Origin: Bacteroidales bacterium UBA4788
GTDB taxonomy: Bacteria > Bacteroidota > Bacteroidia > Bacteroidales > VadinHA17
Direction: 5' to 3'
Length of the DNA stretch: 21,926 nucleotides
NCBI GenBank assembly: GCA_002402965.1
Contig: DHGW01000050.1
Coordinates: 1 to 21,926, forward strand
Shown here: positions 14,830 through 21,926 of the stretch, piece after piece
How positions within the stretch are numbered: position 1 is the first letter of the stretch
Layout: the number at the start of each line of letters is the position of its first letter
Program-made: the position numbers and the translations under genes
The notes under the pieces: generated by a model
Seen by the model: only the letters and a program-made list of their open reading frames with translations
Told to the model about the DNA's origin: nothing
Databases searched by the model: none

Positions 14830-15897
14830 TCAGAGCCCGAGGATTCCGTCGAGCCAGCTGAACAGTTTCATGCGCTCCTTCTCTTCAACCAGGTCAAGGC
14901 TCTGGGCACACATGTATATGATTCCCGGATCACGCTCACAGAGGGTGATCTTTTTATCAATATAATCCGGTCCCCGGTTTTCAGGCTTGAGATAAACCAC
15001 CGCCGGCCGGGCAATGTTCCTGTTGCCGTCAAGCAGCTGCAAATGGTTGGAGAGTGAGATAAAGGTGAACTGACTGTGGTCACGGAACCGGTATGAGATG
15101 TTCTTCCTGAGAAGGGTGACGTTCTTAATTAAAAAGTCCTCAACCAGTCCCCTGCCAACAGGGTGGGGAGTATGACTGTTGGTGAAATACCTGAATCTGA
15201 ATCCCAGGAGCGTGGCGGCATTCCACTGACCCAGATGGAAGGAGGCCCTTGGCTGATAATCGGGTCTGCCGGCCAGATGCCTGTAAAACCATTTTCTCAT
15301 CCTGTCCAGGACAACCCTTGGACGGGCGGCGGGCACCCACCTGCCCCTCATCACCGGCCTGCCATCAATGAACCACTCTTCCGGTGTGATATTCCTTACA
15401 AGGAAGGTGTCATCATTGAAATAGACAAAATGCCCTGCAAGGCCCCTGATCCTCCAGATCATATTTGCAATGGAGATGCTGTTGAAAGTGGGCAGACAGT
15501 CCTCGTAACCCTCAAAAATCTCCGTGTGGTCAACTATCCGGATTGAACCGGACCGGCCTGGAAAATATCTGTTTACATCATCACTGATACCGGGGTCCTG
15601 CCCGTCAGTCACTATGAAGATGTTCCTTACGAAGGGTGCGAATCTCAACACCGAGAGCACGCAATACCTTATCTCATTGGAGGAAGCGAAGCGCGTCGGG
15701 TGAGCTCCTGAAGAGACGGGTACTGCTGTCTTTCCGCTGTATCTGTTTCGCTTCTCAGCCAGCTTCGGGTCACTCCCGTCAACCCACGCTATGACCACGT
15801 CAATGGGCTCGCCGGTTGTATCAGCTCCGGATGCTTTTTTGGCTCCGGCAGTTGGTGTGGTTCCGCCGGGTTCCATTGGAAGGTTCTCAGTTTCCAT
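14830..15897 (-). CDS. Stealth-family sugar-1-phosphate transferase, copy A
   Basis: 355 residues. Stealth proteins are hexose-1-phosphoryltransferases that build phosphodiester-linked capsule or wall polysaccharides; human GlcNAc-1-phosphotransferase is a relative. Conserved region 1 is IDVVIAWVDGSDPKLAEKR (32-50). Region 2 runs from RFASSNEIRYCVLSVLRFAP (69-88) through RNIFIVTDGQDP to the acidic FVYFNDDTFLVR (157-168), with NDD at 161-163 as likely metal or phosphate ligands. A later segment NSHTPHPVGR corresponds to region 3. The N-terminal 30 residues are Gly/Thr/Pro-rich and have no membrane segment, implying cytoplasmic action. It is closely similar to copy B upstream, with an 11-base overlap of the two genes, so a tandem duplication with divergence is likely. 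Confidence 0.88.
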   Translation of the reverse strand: METENLPMEPGGTTPTAGAKKASGADTTGEPIDVVIAWVDGSDPKLAEKRNRYSGKTAVPVSSGAHPTRFASSNEIRYCVLSVLRFAPFVRNIFIVTDGQDPGISDDVNRYFPGRSGSIRIVDHTEIFEGYEDCLPTFNSISIANMIWRIRGLAGHFVYFNDDTFLVRNITPEEWFIDGRPVMRGRWVPAARPRVVLDRMRKWFYRHLAGRPDYQPRASFHLGQWNAATLLGFRFRYFTNSHTPHPVGRGLVEDFLIKNVTLLRKNISYRFRDHSQFTFISLSNHLQLLDGNRNIARPAVVYLKPENRGPDYIDKKITLCERDPGIIYMCAQSLDLVEEKERMKLFSWLDGILGL

Positions 15898-16909
15898 AAT
15901 TCAGGTTTAAGACATTATCCAGCCAGTTAAATATCTTCTCCCGCTGATTGCTTCCCAGCATTTCGATACTTTGAACACAGACCGATTTTATCCGCTGATC
16001 TTTTGTGCAACGATCAATTCTCCTGTTCAGCCGCGCCTCCGAATACCAGGGATGCAGATACCCGAGATTGAGCCTGGCCTGATGTGCACTGTCGTTGCGA
16101 ATCTCAAGGTGATACGCCAGAGAGGTGAGGATCAGCTGACTGGCATCCCTGAAGCGGTATGAAATGGTTTTCCTGAGCAGCTCTTCGTTGGCGCTGAAAT
16201 AATCCTCAAGTGTTTTAATTCTCATGGGATGTGCTGTATGACAATGGAAAAAATAGCGCCATCTCCTTCCGGTAAGCCGGGAGGTTTTCCACTGACGAAT
16301 ATAAAATGAGATTTTCGGACGGTAATCTTTGTTACGGCGTATCTGCCGGTTGACCAGTACTTTCAGTGCATTTCCTGCAATTTTCCTGACAGGAGGCCAC
16401 AACCATCTGCCCCTGATGACAGGCTTGCCGTCAATGAACCAGTCTTCCTCAACCGTATCCCTTATCAGGATCATATCATCATTGAAATAGATGAAATTCT
16501 CTGACAGGCCCGTGATCCTCCAGATCAATGTCTGAATGGAGGAGCTGTTAAAGGAGGGCAGATACTCTTCATAACCTCTGAATATTTCTTTATGGTCAAC
16601 AATTCTGAGGCATCCAGCCCATGAGGGAAACCTTTCTGCGACCTCTGCATGAAGGCCCGGGTCCTGTTCATCAGTAACAATGTAAATGTTTCTGACAAAC
16701 GGTGCAAATGTCAGGATTGAGAGGACACAGTATCTGATTTCGTTTGATGATGCGAAGCGCACCGGAAGGGCACCGGGGTGTGCTGCACTCAGTTTTTCAT
16801 GTGCCAGGTAACGTTCCCTTTTTTCCGCAAGCTTCACGTCACTGCCGTCAACCCACAGTATCACTGCGTCAATTGGTCCGCTGTTGACAGGTTTTATGTT
16901 ATCTGACAT
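15887..16909 (-). CDS. Stealth-family sugar-1-phosphate transferase, copy B
   Basis: 340 residues, first gene of the Stealth pair on the minus strand. Region 1 is IDAVILWVDGSDVKLAEKR (13-31); region 2 includes RFASSNEIRYCVLSILTFAP (51-70), RNIYIVTDEQDPG, and NFIYFNDDMILIR (138-150) with NDD at 143-145. The C-terminal half carries HCHTAHPMRIKTLEDYF, matching the SHTPHP segment of copy A, and ends with a similar REKIFNWLDNVL motif. The N-terminus is shorter than in copy A and lacks its Gly/Thr-rich extension. Two paralogues next to a glycosyltransferase and a ligase suggest a polymer with two different phosphodiester links or a heteromeric enzyme; this is inference. The 64-base AT-rich gap to the divergent glycosyltransferase gene contains the palindrome GTAAATTTAC but no clear promoter. 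Confidence 0.88.
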   Translation of the reverse strand: MSDNIKPVNSGPIDAVILWVDGSDVKLAEKRERYLAHEKLSAAHPGALPVRFASSNEIRYCVLSILTFAPFVRNIYIVTDEQDPGLHAEVAERFPSWAGCLRIVDHKEIFRGYEEYLPSFNSSSIQTLIWRITGLSENFIYFNDDMILIRDTVEEDWFIDGKPVIRGRWLWPPVRKIAGNALKVLVNRQIRRNKDYRPKISFYIRQWKTSRLTGRRWRYFFHCHTAHPMRIKTLEDYFSANEELLRKTISYRFRDASQLILTSLAYHLEIRNDSAHQARLNLGYLHPWYSEARLNRRIDRCTKDQRIKSVCVQSIEMLGSNQREKIFNWLDNVLNLNYGN

Positions 16910-16973
16910 TGTTTTGTTGTAAATTTACGGTTTTATTATTTTTATACAATTTTAGCCAGAAAATTAAAGACTC

Positions 16974-17822
16974 ATGTCCGGAGACAGTCGAAAAAAGATC
17001 GGAGTGGTATCAATGGTCAGAAATGATCAGTTCTTTATTCCCAAGTGGATTGATTATTACGGGAAGGAACTGGGACATGAGAATCTCTTTCTTTTTATCG
17101 ACGGTCATGATCAGGCTCTTCCCGAGGACCATGCATCCATCAACGTGGTAAGGCTGCCTCGTCAGAGGCTGACCAGGTCACGGGGCGACAAGAACCGTAC
17201 TGATCTGATCTCCAACTTTTCCAGGGCTTTGTTTCTGCGGTATGATCTCGTCATTGCACATGACATTGATGAGGTACTGGTAGTTGATCCTGACCGTGGG
17301 CTTTTGCTTTCCGACTATCTTCAGCGTCAGGTAAGATATGCTTCTCTCTCTGCCCTCGGGTTGGATGTGGGACAGAATCTCGATCTCGAACAGCCCATCG
17401 ATCCCTCCCGCCCGTTCCTCGAGCAAAGGAGTTTTGCCCATGTGTCGGCGCGCTATACAAAGGCTGTTGTGGCTAACAGGCCTCTCAGATGGGGAGCAGG
17501 GTTTCACAGGGTCAGATTCAGGAATTTTCACATTGACCCAAACCTGTTCCTGTTTCATTTCGGTATGGTAGATTATGATATTTCAAAAAGAAAGATGGAG
17601 GATCAGTTGCTGCTCAGTGCCGGCTGGCGCGGGCACCTCGACAGGAGATATGAACTCTTCGATCTGATCACAAAAAAGAATCCTGTTGACGGCGATGCCT
17701 TCTTTAAGCAGGCAAGAAGAAGGGAGAGCATCCTCCGCCCGTTGTTTGCGCTCAATAAGCCGGGTATGCTTCCTGAAAAACCGGTGATCAGAATCCCGGA
17801 ACGGTTCAGGAGCATTGTGTGA
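16974..17822 (+). CDS. GT2-like glycosyltransferase (Glyco_tranf_2_4 type)
   Basis: 282 residues. The N-terminus IGVVSMVRNDQFFIPKWIDY (9-28) followed by YGKELGHENLFLFIDG is the first strand and helix of a GT-A fold of the kind that starts with a conserved R-N-[DE] and W-[IL]-x-[YH]. A DID motif at 97-99 in VIAHDIDEVLVVDP is the probable metal/nucleotide-sugar site. No transmembrane segment is seen, so it should act on the cytoplasmic face on a lipid-linked sugar. Neighbours are the divergent Stealth pair and the downstream ligase-like gene, 43 bases away. Donor and acceptor cannot be told from sequence. Confidence 0.85.
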   Translation: MSGDSRKKIGVVSMVRNDQFFIPKWIDYYGKELGHENLFLFIDGHDQALPEDHASINVVRLPRQRLTRSRGDKNRTDLISNFSRALFLRYDLVIAHDIDEVLVVDPDRGLLLSDYLQRQVRYASLSALGLDVGQNLDLEQPIDPSRPFLEQRSFAHVSARYTKAVVANRPLRWGAGFHRVRFRNFHIDPNLFLFHFGMVDYDISKRKMEDQLLLSAGWRGHLDRRYELFDLITKKNPVDGDAFFKQARRRESILRPLFALNKPGMLPEKPVIRIPERFRSIV

Positions 17823-17865
17823 AACGGAAGCTGAGATCAATTAGCACTCAAGCACGGCAGAGGAG

Positions 17866-19449
17866 ATGATAACCGATCCTGACATAACCCGGAAGAGTCT
17901 TCACCACCGGATTTACATCGCATCCTTATGTCTTATCGCGATATTTCTTCCTTCATCAAGGTACCTGCTGACTGTCAGTGAAATAATCCTGATATTAAAC
18001 TGGATGGCAGAGGGAGGTTTCGGGAGAAAGTTCAGCATTCTCCGCGCTGACCGGGGCGCATCAGCCTTTATTCTGATCTATTTTTTGAATGTGATCGGAC
18101 TGATCTGGTCTGAGGATCCGGGTTATGGACTCAGCCGTGACCTGCTGCATAAGTTGCCAACCCTGTTCCTGCCCCTGGTCGTTGCCACCTCTGCACTGCC
18201 GGGAAGGAAAATGACAAGGGTGATCCTGTGGCTTTTCATCGCATCGGTTCTGGCCGTCTCATTCACCGGCTTTTTCCGGACGCAATTGCAGCCGGCCCTG
18301 TCATATCGTGAAGCTTCTCCGTTCATACCGGGTATCTATTTCGGACTGATGGTTATCATTGCAGCTTTTCAGCTGCTGATGCTGGCATGGGAGACCAGGG
18401 AAAAAAGGATATGGTTCATTGCTTCCTTTATCCTGGCTGCCTGGCTGATCTTTTTTCTCTTTTACCTGAGGGCGCTGTCAGGTGTTGCTGCATTTACGGC
18501 TGCCATGATCTGGCTGGTCGTGACTCTTGCAGCAAGGTCAGAAAGGAATCTTCTCAGAATTGCCGTACCGGCCGGCTTCGTGGTTCTTGCCGGCCTGGTA
18601 CTGTGGCCGATGGCAGGTATCTATCGCTATACACATGCAGAAAACCCCGTCGCTCTGCGCAGTCTGGAACCTTATACCTCCACCGGCACTCCTTACCTTC
18701 ACGATACAACCAATATAATCAGGGAGAATGGTAACCTGGTCTATATCTACATTGCTGACGGGGAACTGAGGGAGGCCTGGAATGAAAAGAGCAATCTTGA
18801 CTATGACGGCAAGGACCTGGCAGGGCAGGAACTCAGGGCAACACTCTTCAGGTATATGTCATCACTTGGCCTCAGGAAGGACAGGGAGGACTTTATGATG
18901 CTTGCCGGAGAGGATATAGCTGCGGTAGAAAGCGGCATTACAAACTATCTAAACGTTGACCGGCCAGGCTTCTATATAAGAGCCTATGAGGAGATGATGA
19001 GTCTCTATCTCTACGATAAAAGCTCCGGTCAGATGACTGACTGGGGCTCCCTGACAAAGAGAATTGATCTCTGGAAAGCATCATGGGAGGCATTCAGGGC
19101 GCGCCCGCTCCTGGGATGGGGAACGGGCGGAATCCTGAAGGCTGTTGAACTCGGACTTCAGAAGAACAACTCAGCCCTGTCAGGGTTGAATATGAAGCCT
19201 CACAGCCAGTATCTGTACATCCTGCTGACGCTGGGAGCTGCCGGGTTGATCATCACCATAATATTATATGCCTTCTTCGTCATTGAGAAGAAGGCATATA
19301 AATCATTGATGTTTATTCTTTTCCTTATAGTCTTCCTGGTGAATTTCACCGGGAACAACTCCCTGGAATCCCAGCCTGGTCAGGACCTCTTCGTATTCTT
19401 TTCAATGATCTACGGATATTTTGCTCCGCCCGCAGAGCTGAGGTCGTGA
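17866..19449 (+). CDS. O-antigen ligase/polymerase-family membrane protein (Bacteroidota type)
   Basis: 527 residues with about ten or more hydrophobic segments: several between 17 and 255, and two or three after 448. RALSGVAAF (202-210) and the KPHSQYL motif (444-450), just before the last membrane segments, match the WaaL/Wzy C fold, as does LLGWGTGG (415-422). WaaL-type enzymes join undecaprenyl-linked polysaccharide to lipid A core or other acceptors in the periplasm; Wzy polymerases share the fold, so ligase versus polymerase cannot be decided. Between about 255 and 440 lies a periplasmic loop near 185 residues, larger than in typical WaaL, containing ENGNLVYIYIADGELREAWN, RATLFRYMSSLGLRKD and IAAVESGITNYLN. 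It is probably co-transcribed with the glycosyltransferase gene. Its stop is one base from that of the convergent peptidase gene. Confidence 0.85.
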   Translation: MITDPDITRKSLHHRIYIASLCLIAIFLPSSRYLLTVSEIILILNWMAEGGFGRKFSILRADRGASAFILIYFLNVIGLIWSEDPGYGLSRDLLHKLPTLFLPLVVATSALPGRKMTRVILWLFIASVLAVSFTGFFRTQLQPALSYREASPFIPGIYFGLMVIIAAFQLLMLAWETREKRIWFIASFILAAWLIFFLFYLRALSGVAAFTAAMIWLVVTLAARSERNLLRIAVPAGFVVLAGLVLWPMAGIYRYTHAENPVALRSLEPYTSTGTPYLHDTTNIIRENGNLVYIYIADGELREAWNEKSNLDYDGKDLAGQELRATLFRYMSSLGLRKDREDFMMLAGEDIAAVESGITNYLNVDRPGFYIRAYEEMMSLYLYDKSSGQMTDWGSLTKRIDLWKASWEAFRARPLLGWGTGGILKAVELGLQKNNSALSGLNMKPHSQYLYILLTLGAAGLIITIILYAFFVIEKKAYKSLMFILFLIVFLVNFTGNNSLESQPGQDLFVFFSMIYGYFAPPAELRS

Positions 19450-19450
19450 T

Positions 19451-20653
19451 TCAGATGCCCAGCTTTGCCTTTAAGTCGGCAGGAATGGCATCCTTATGGA
19501 CCATAATGAATATCGTCTTGGCCCTTACATAGCTCTCAGACATGTTGAGGAAGCCTGCCTGAGGATTGCGGTCTGTGCCCCATGAGTTTTTGGTGATGTA
19601 ATACTTGGTGCCGTTCTGGTCTTTCACCATTCCGGTGATATGCATCAGGTGATCATCGGAGGTGACGAATGCCTCATATCCCTTCTGGCGGATCTCCTGT
19701 GTTACATTAATTTCCGGACCCGGTTTGTCAAACATTCCGGGTATGGGTGTGCGGTCAGATTGCATTCCCTCGAAGCGGGCCCTGTCAGTCATGGCCGGGA
19801 TCGCTATTTTGGTCATGTCAGGATTGATGGCCACGCCGTTGGCATGGGAGAATCCCCTTTCACTCACATCACCGTCCCAGTTAACCGTGTAGCCGTTGTT
19901 CAGGGCATAGTCCATGATACTGATCATTTCGTCCAGGGGAACGTTGTGGAAACGGTTCATCTCCCAGTTGTCGGGTACTTCAAGGAGCCCCTCCGTATAG
20001 AACGGGAAATGGGTGAATGAGGTGATATGGACATAATCATTCATATTCAGCCCAAGGCTGGCGGCAAATGATTTCGGGGTGTAATTCCGGCCCTTGTAGC
20101 TGAATGTTTCGGGCACCTCGCCGAGGTATATGTCCAGGATGGCACCGGTAACCTCGTCCGACTCCTTGCTGATGCGTTTCATCTTTACGGGGACTGCGGT
20201 TACAGCACTGATATATGACTGGAGCTCGCCGTGGTTATGACCCGGAGAGTCATAGCTTATGCCCGTGTAGGCTTCCTCTGGCATCAGACCGTCTTCATTG
20301 AAGACCCTGAGCCAGGAGGGTGAAAGGCTGCCCGGACCCAGGTTGCCCTTACCCTGGCGCAGATAGTTGTCGAGTATCCTGTTTTCATATGTTTTCCTCA
20401 CAACGAACATCTCGGAGAGGTCATATTCCCCTTTTCCCATGCGAAGGAGTTCAGACTCCATGAAGGAGGTTGTGGCGAAACACCAGCAGGTTCCGGTAGC
20501 TGACTGGTTCTTTACCGTGGTGGAGGGGTGTGAGACGACAGTGGCGAATTTGAATCCCTCGGGTTCAGCTACTGCCTGTTTTTTGGTCTTCTGAGCCTGG
20601 AGGGGCATGGCGGCAATGGCCAGTGCCATCAGGACTAATACTGATTTTTTCAT
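19451..20653 (-). CDS. Exported C1 peptidase of the bleomycin hydrolase / aminopeptidase C type
   Basis: 400 residues from the ATG at 20653. The N-terminus MKKSVLVLMALAIAAMPLQA ends in a signal-peptidase I-like site before QKTKK, so the enzyme should be periplasmic or secreted, unlike the cytosolic PepC/bleomycin hydrolase. The papain-like triad is complete: oxyanion Gln Q50 and Cys C56 in NQSATGTCWCFATTSF, His H338 in DDHLMHITGM, and Asn N356 in ITKNSWGTD. Family members trim peptides from the N-terminus and are often hexamers. The C-terminus ends AIPADLKAKLGI without a type IX secretion C-terminal domain. A GTG in frame at 20683 would add ten basic residues; the ATG gives a normal signal peptide. 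The 98 bases upstream hold only a weak -7 match (TAATTTTA). Confidence 0.92.
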   Translation of the reverse strand: MKKSVLVLMALAIAAMPLQAQKTKKQAVAEPEGFKFATVVSHPSTTVKNQSATGTCWCFATTSFMESELLRMGKGEYDLSEMFVVRKTYENRILDNYLRQGKGNLGPGSLSPSWLRVFNEDGLMPEEAYTGISYDSPGHNHGELQSYISAVTAVPVKMKRISKESDEVTGAILDIYLGEVPETFSYKGRNYTPKSFAASLGLNMNDYVHITSFTHFPFYTEGLLEVPDNWEMNRFHNVPLDEMISIMDYALNNGYTVNWDGDVSERGFSHANGVAINPDMTKIAIPAMTDRARFEGMQSDRTPIPGMFDKPGPEINVTQEIRQKGYEAFVTSDDHLMHITGMVKDQNGTKYYITKNSWGTDRNPQAGFLNMSESYVRAKTIFIMVHKDAIPADLKAKLGI

Positions 20654-20751
20654 GCGGATATGTTTTTTGATGGTTTTTAGCACGGAATAAAATTATTCAA
20701 TTATTCTTAAAAGGGAAATGTTATTGAGCATCAGGTGAAGAGGGCCGGAGG

Positions 20752-21114
20752 TCACATTGTGGGGTAGTACGCATTCTCTATATGGTCTATCTCATAATTA
20801 CTGCCGCTTATGATAACGGTTATGATATCAAATCTCGCTTCCTTTTCTATAACATATGTATCTATATAGTTCGATGCGGCGAAGATGATTGTTCTTTGTT
20901 TGGGAACGTTTACCGCCTCGGCGGGATGGACGCTGTACCCGGCTGACCGGCTTTTGACCTCGATGAACACCACATACCGGTCATTTTCTGCGATTATGTC
21001 TATCTCCGTGCGTCCCGAGCGCCAGTTCCTGTGGCGTATGGAATAACCCTGCCGGACGAGGAATCCGGCGGCAAGCTCTTCGCCCTTAGGACCCAGTGCA
21101 TGTTTGTCGCTCAT
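20752..21114 (-). CDS. yraN: YraN/UPF0102-family nuclease-fold protein
   Basis: 120 residues, the usual size. The N-terminal motif LGPKGEELAAGFLVRQGY (7-24) and the restriction-endonuclease-like core are clear: E37 and D39 in RTEIDIIA, E52 and K54 in VVFIEVKSR, corresponding to the E-x-D and E-x-K positions of the PD-(D/E)XK fold. The family is predicted to act on DNA, perhaps in Holliday-junction or repair processing, but its function is not established. The ATG lies one base after the stop of the upstream response regulator gene, so they are likely co-transcribed. Confidence 0.93.
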   Translation of the reverse strand: MSDKHALGPKGEELAAGFLVRQGYSIRHRNWRSGRTEIDIIAENDRYVVFIEVKSRSAGYSVHPAEAVNVPKQRTIIFAASNYIDTYVIEKEARFDIITVIISGSNYEIDHIENAYYPTM

Positions 21115-21115
21115 C

Positions 21116-21757
21116 TCATACCTCTATCAGCCTGTTCCTGATGGCATAGAGGATGAGGCTGGCGGTGTTTTTGGATCCGGTCTTTGCAAGGAGGTTTGCG
21201 CGGTGCTTGTCAACAGTCCGCTTGCTTATGAAAAGTGCATCCGCGATTTCGTGATTCGACAGTCCCTCACAGATCTTCAGGAGTATTTCCTTTTCGCGCC
21301 TGGAGAGGCTGGAACTCTTCTCCTCCTGTTCCCTGTTCTTGATCCGCCTTATGACATGATAGAGCAGTTCCTGCGAAAAGTAGTTGCCACCGCGGTGAAC
21401 TGCTATAATAGCGTCATGAACGTCTGAGATGTCAGAGTCCTTCAGCACGAATCCCTTTGCCCCGGCGTTGACCATCCGGTAGTAGTATTCCTCCTCTCCG
21501 TACATCGAGAGTGCTATGACACTGGCGGTGGGGTGTTGGCGGGTTATTCGCGAGGTGGCTTCCACACCATCCATCTCGGGCATGCTGATATCCATCAGGA
21601 TAATATCGGCGGGACAGGATTCAAGTATCTTGAGCAATTCGGTGCCGTTTGACGCTTCGGCCACCACCTCGAATTCCCCGTAGCCGCCAAGGAGGATTTT
21701 CAGCCCGTTGCGGAATAGCTGGTGGTCATCAGCGAGGGCGATTCTGATTTTTTCCAT
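21116..21757 (-). CDS. NarL/FixJ-family response regulator (LuxR-type DNA binding)
   Basis: 213 residues. The receiver domain (1-120) has acidic residues D10/D11, phospho-acceptor D56 in IILMDISMPEMDG, S84 in the switch position and K106. After a charged linker (about 135-150) the LuxR-type helix-turn-helix spans about 151-208 (LSRREKEILLKICEGLSNHE, then IADALFISKRTVDKHRANLL). Domains and key residues are intact, so it should bind DNA as a dimer when phosphorylated. No histidine kinase is adjacent in this window, and the upstream region runs straight into the 48-base repeats, so the true partner and promoter may lie outside. Target genes cannot be named. Confidence 0.93.
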   Translation of the reverse strand: MEKIRIALADDHQLFRNGLKILLGGYGEFEVVAEASNGTELLKILESCPADIILMDISMPEMDGVEATSRITRQHPTASVIALSMYGEEEYYYRMVNAGAKGFVLKDSDISDVHDAIIAVHRGGNYFSQELLYHVIRRIKNREQEEKSSSLSRREKEILLKICEGLSNHEIADALFISKRTVDKHRANLLAKTGSKNTASLILYAIRNRLIEV

Positions 21758-21788
21758 GTGGTGTCAATTACAATTCTTGATGGTCTGC

Positions 21789-21926
21789 CATTATGTACCT
21801 CTTCTACAATGCTTTATGGCCTACGGCCAAATTACCCATTATATACCTCTTCTGCAATGCTTTATGGCCTACGGCCAAATTACTCATTATATACCTCTTC
21901 TGCAATGCTTTATGGCCTACGGCCAA
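21789..21926. repeat. 48-base tandem repeat, two full units and one partial
   Basis: Units start at 21789, 21837 and 21885; the third is cut by the window end after 42 bases. Unit 1 differs from unit 2 at three offsets (7 G/A, 18 A/G and 48 C/T); unit 3 matches unit 2 as far as it goes. Each unit contains the hairpin TGGCC-TAC-GGCCA. The period is a multiple of three and all three plus-strand frames stay open (one reads HYIPLLQCFMAYGQIT per unit), but there is no start codon context or other coding sign. The array lies upstream of the response regulator gene, 32 bases before its ATG. A 33-base piece recurs at window position 1, so the element is dispersed. Confidence 0.92.

Noticed and set aside
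16910..16973. Divergent promoters between Stealth copy B and the glycosyltransferase gene
   Set aside because: The gap is AT-rich and holds the palindrome GTAAATTTAC, but neither strand shows a full TAnnTTTG with a -33 partner.
19451..20653. T9SS cargo peptidase
   Set aside because: No C-terminal sorting domain is visible; the protein ends directly after the catalytic domain.
21789..21926. CRISPR array
   Set aside because: The units are directly tandem with no variable spacers, and there are no cas genes in the window.
1..21926. Circular phage or plasmid with direct terminal repeats
   Set aside because: The terminal repeat has a mismatch, is part of a tandem array at one end, and the genes are chromosomal housekeeping with no replication, capsid or mobilisation genes.

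Overview
The window looks like chromosomal DNA of a Bacteroidota bacterium, most likely Bacteroidales. The evidence is type IX secretion / gliding proteins found only in this phylum (PorX, a PorW/SprE-type lipoprotein, GldH), a PSP1/RicT protein next to a delta-prime gene, and several upstream regions carrying the Bacteroidota -7 promoter hexamer-like box TAnnTTTG with no clear Shine-Dalgarno sites. Genes are tightly packed; no gene-free gap exceeds 200 bases. I see no rRNA, tRNA, CRISPR array, prophage or insertion sequence.

Layout. From 11852 down to 92 almost everything is on the minus strand and reads, in transcription order: tpx, holB (delta prime), ricT/PSP1, gldH, trmB, an alkyltransferase-like protein, an Mrp/ApbC P-loop ATPase, porW/sprE-like, porX, tsaE, and an alanine dehydrogenase/PNT-family protein. 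Overlaps or gaps of a few bases join ricT-gldH-trmB-ATL and porW-porX-tsaE; larger gaps with candidate promoters lie before holB, ricT, porW and the dehydrogenase-like gene. On the plus strand, pgk, a small lipoprotein and a LuxE-type acyl-activating enzyme are joined by stop/start overlaps (11971-14821). From 14830 to 19449 there is a surface-polysaccharide group: two tandem Stealth-family sugar-phosphate transferases (minus), a glycosyltransferase and an O-antigen ligase-like membrane protein (both plus). The right end holds an exported bleomycin-hydrolase-type C1 peptidase, a YraN nuclease-fold protein and a NarL/FixJ response regulator (all minus).

How they fit. PorX and PorW are respectively a cytoplasmic regulator and an outer-membrane lipoprotein of the type IX secretion system; their adjacency here puts regulator and machine component in one probable transcript, with GldH nearby. 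The polysaccharide group could make or attach a phosphodiester-linked surface glycan; whether it serves type IX cargo anchoring is speculation. The remaining genes are housekeeping (DNA replication, tRNA modification t6A and m7G, glycolysis, peroxide defence, Fe-S or P-loop maturation).

The least explained feature is a 48-base tandem repeat at the right end (21789-21926), a 33-base piece of which also forms the first bases of the window. Both ends of the sequence stop at the same point in the repeat unit, which suggests an assembly break in a multi-copy extragenic element. Other items worth checking are a dehydrogenase-like protein that appears to lack the catalytic His of alanine dehydrogenase, a 9-bp hairpin directly against the holB start codon, a perfect 8-bp hairpin plus 7-base tandem repeats before mrp, and TTG start codons on porW and trmB.
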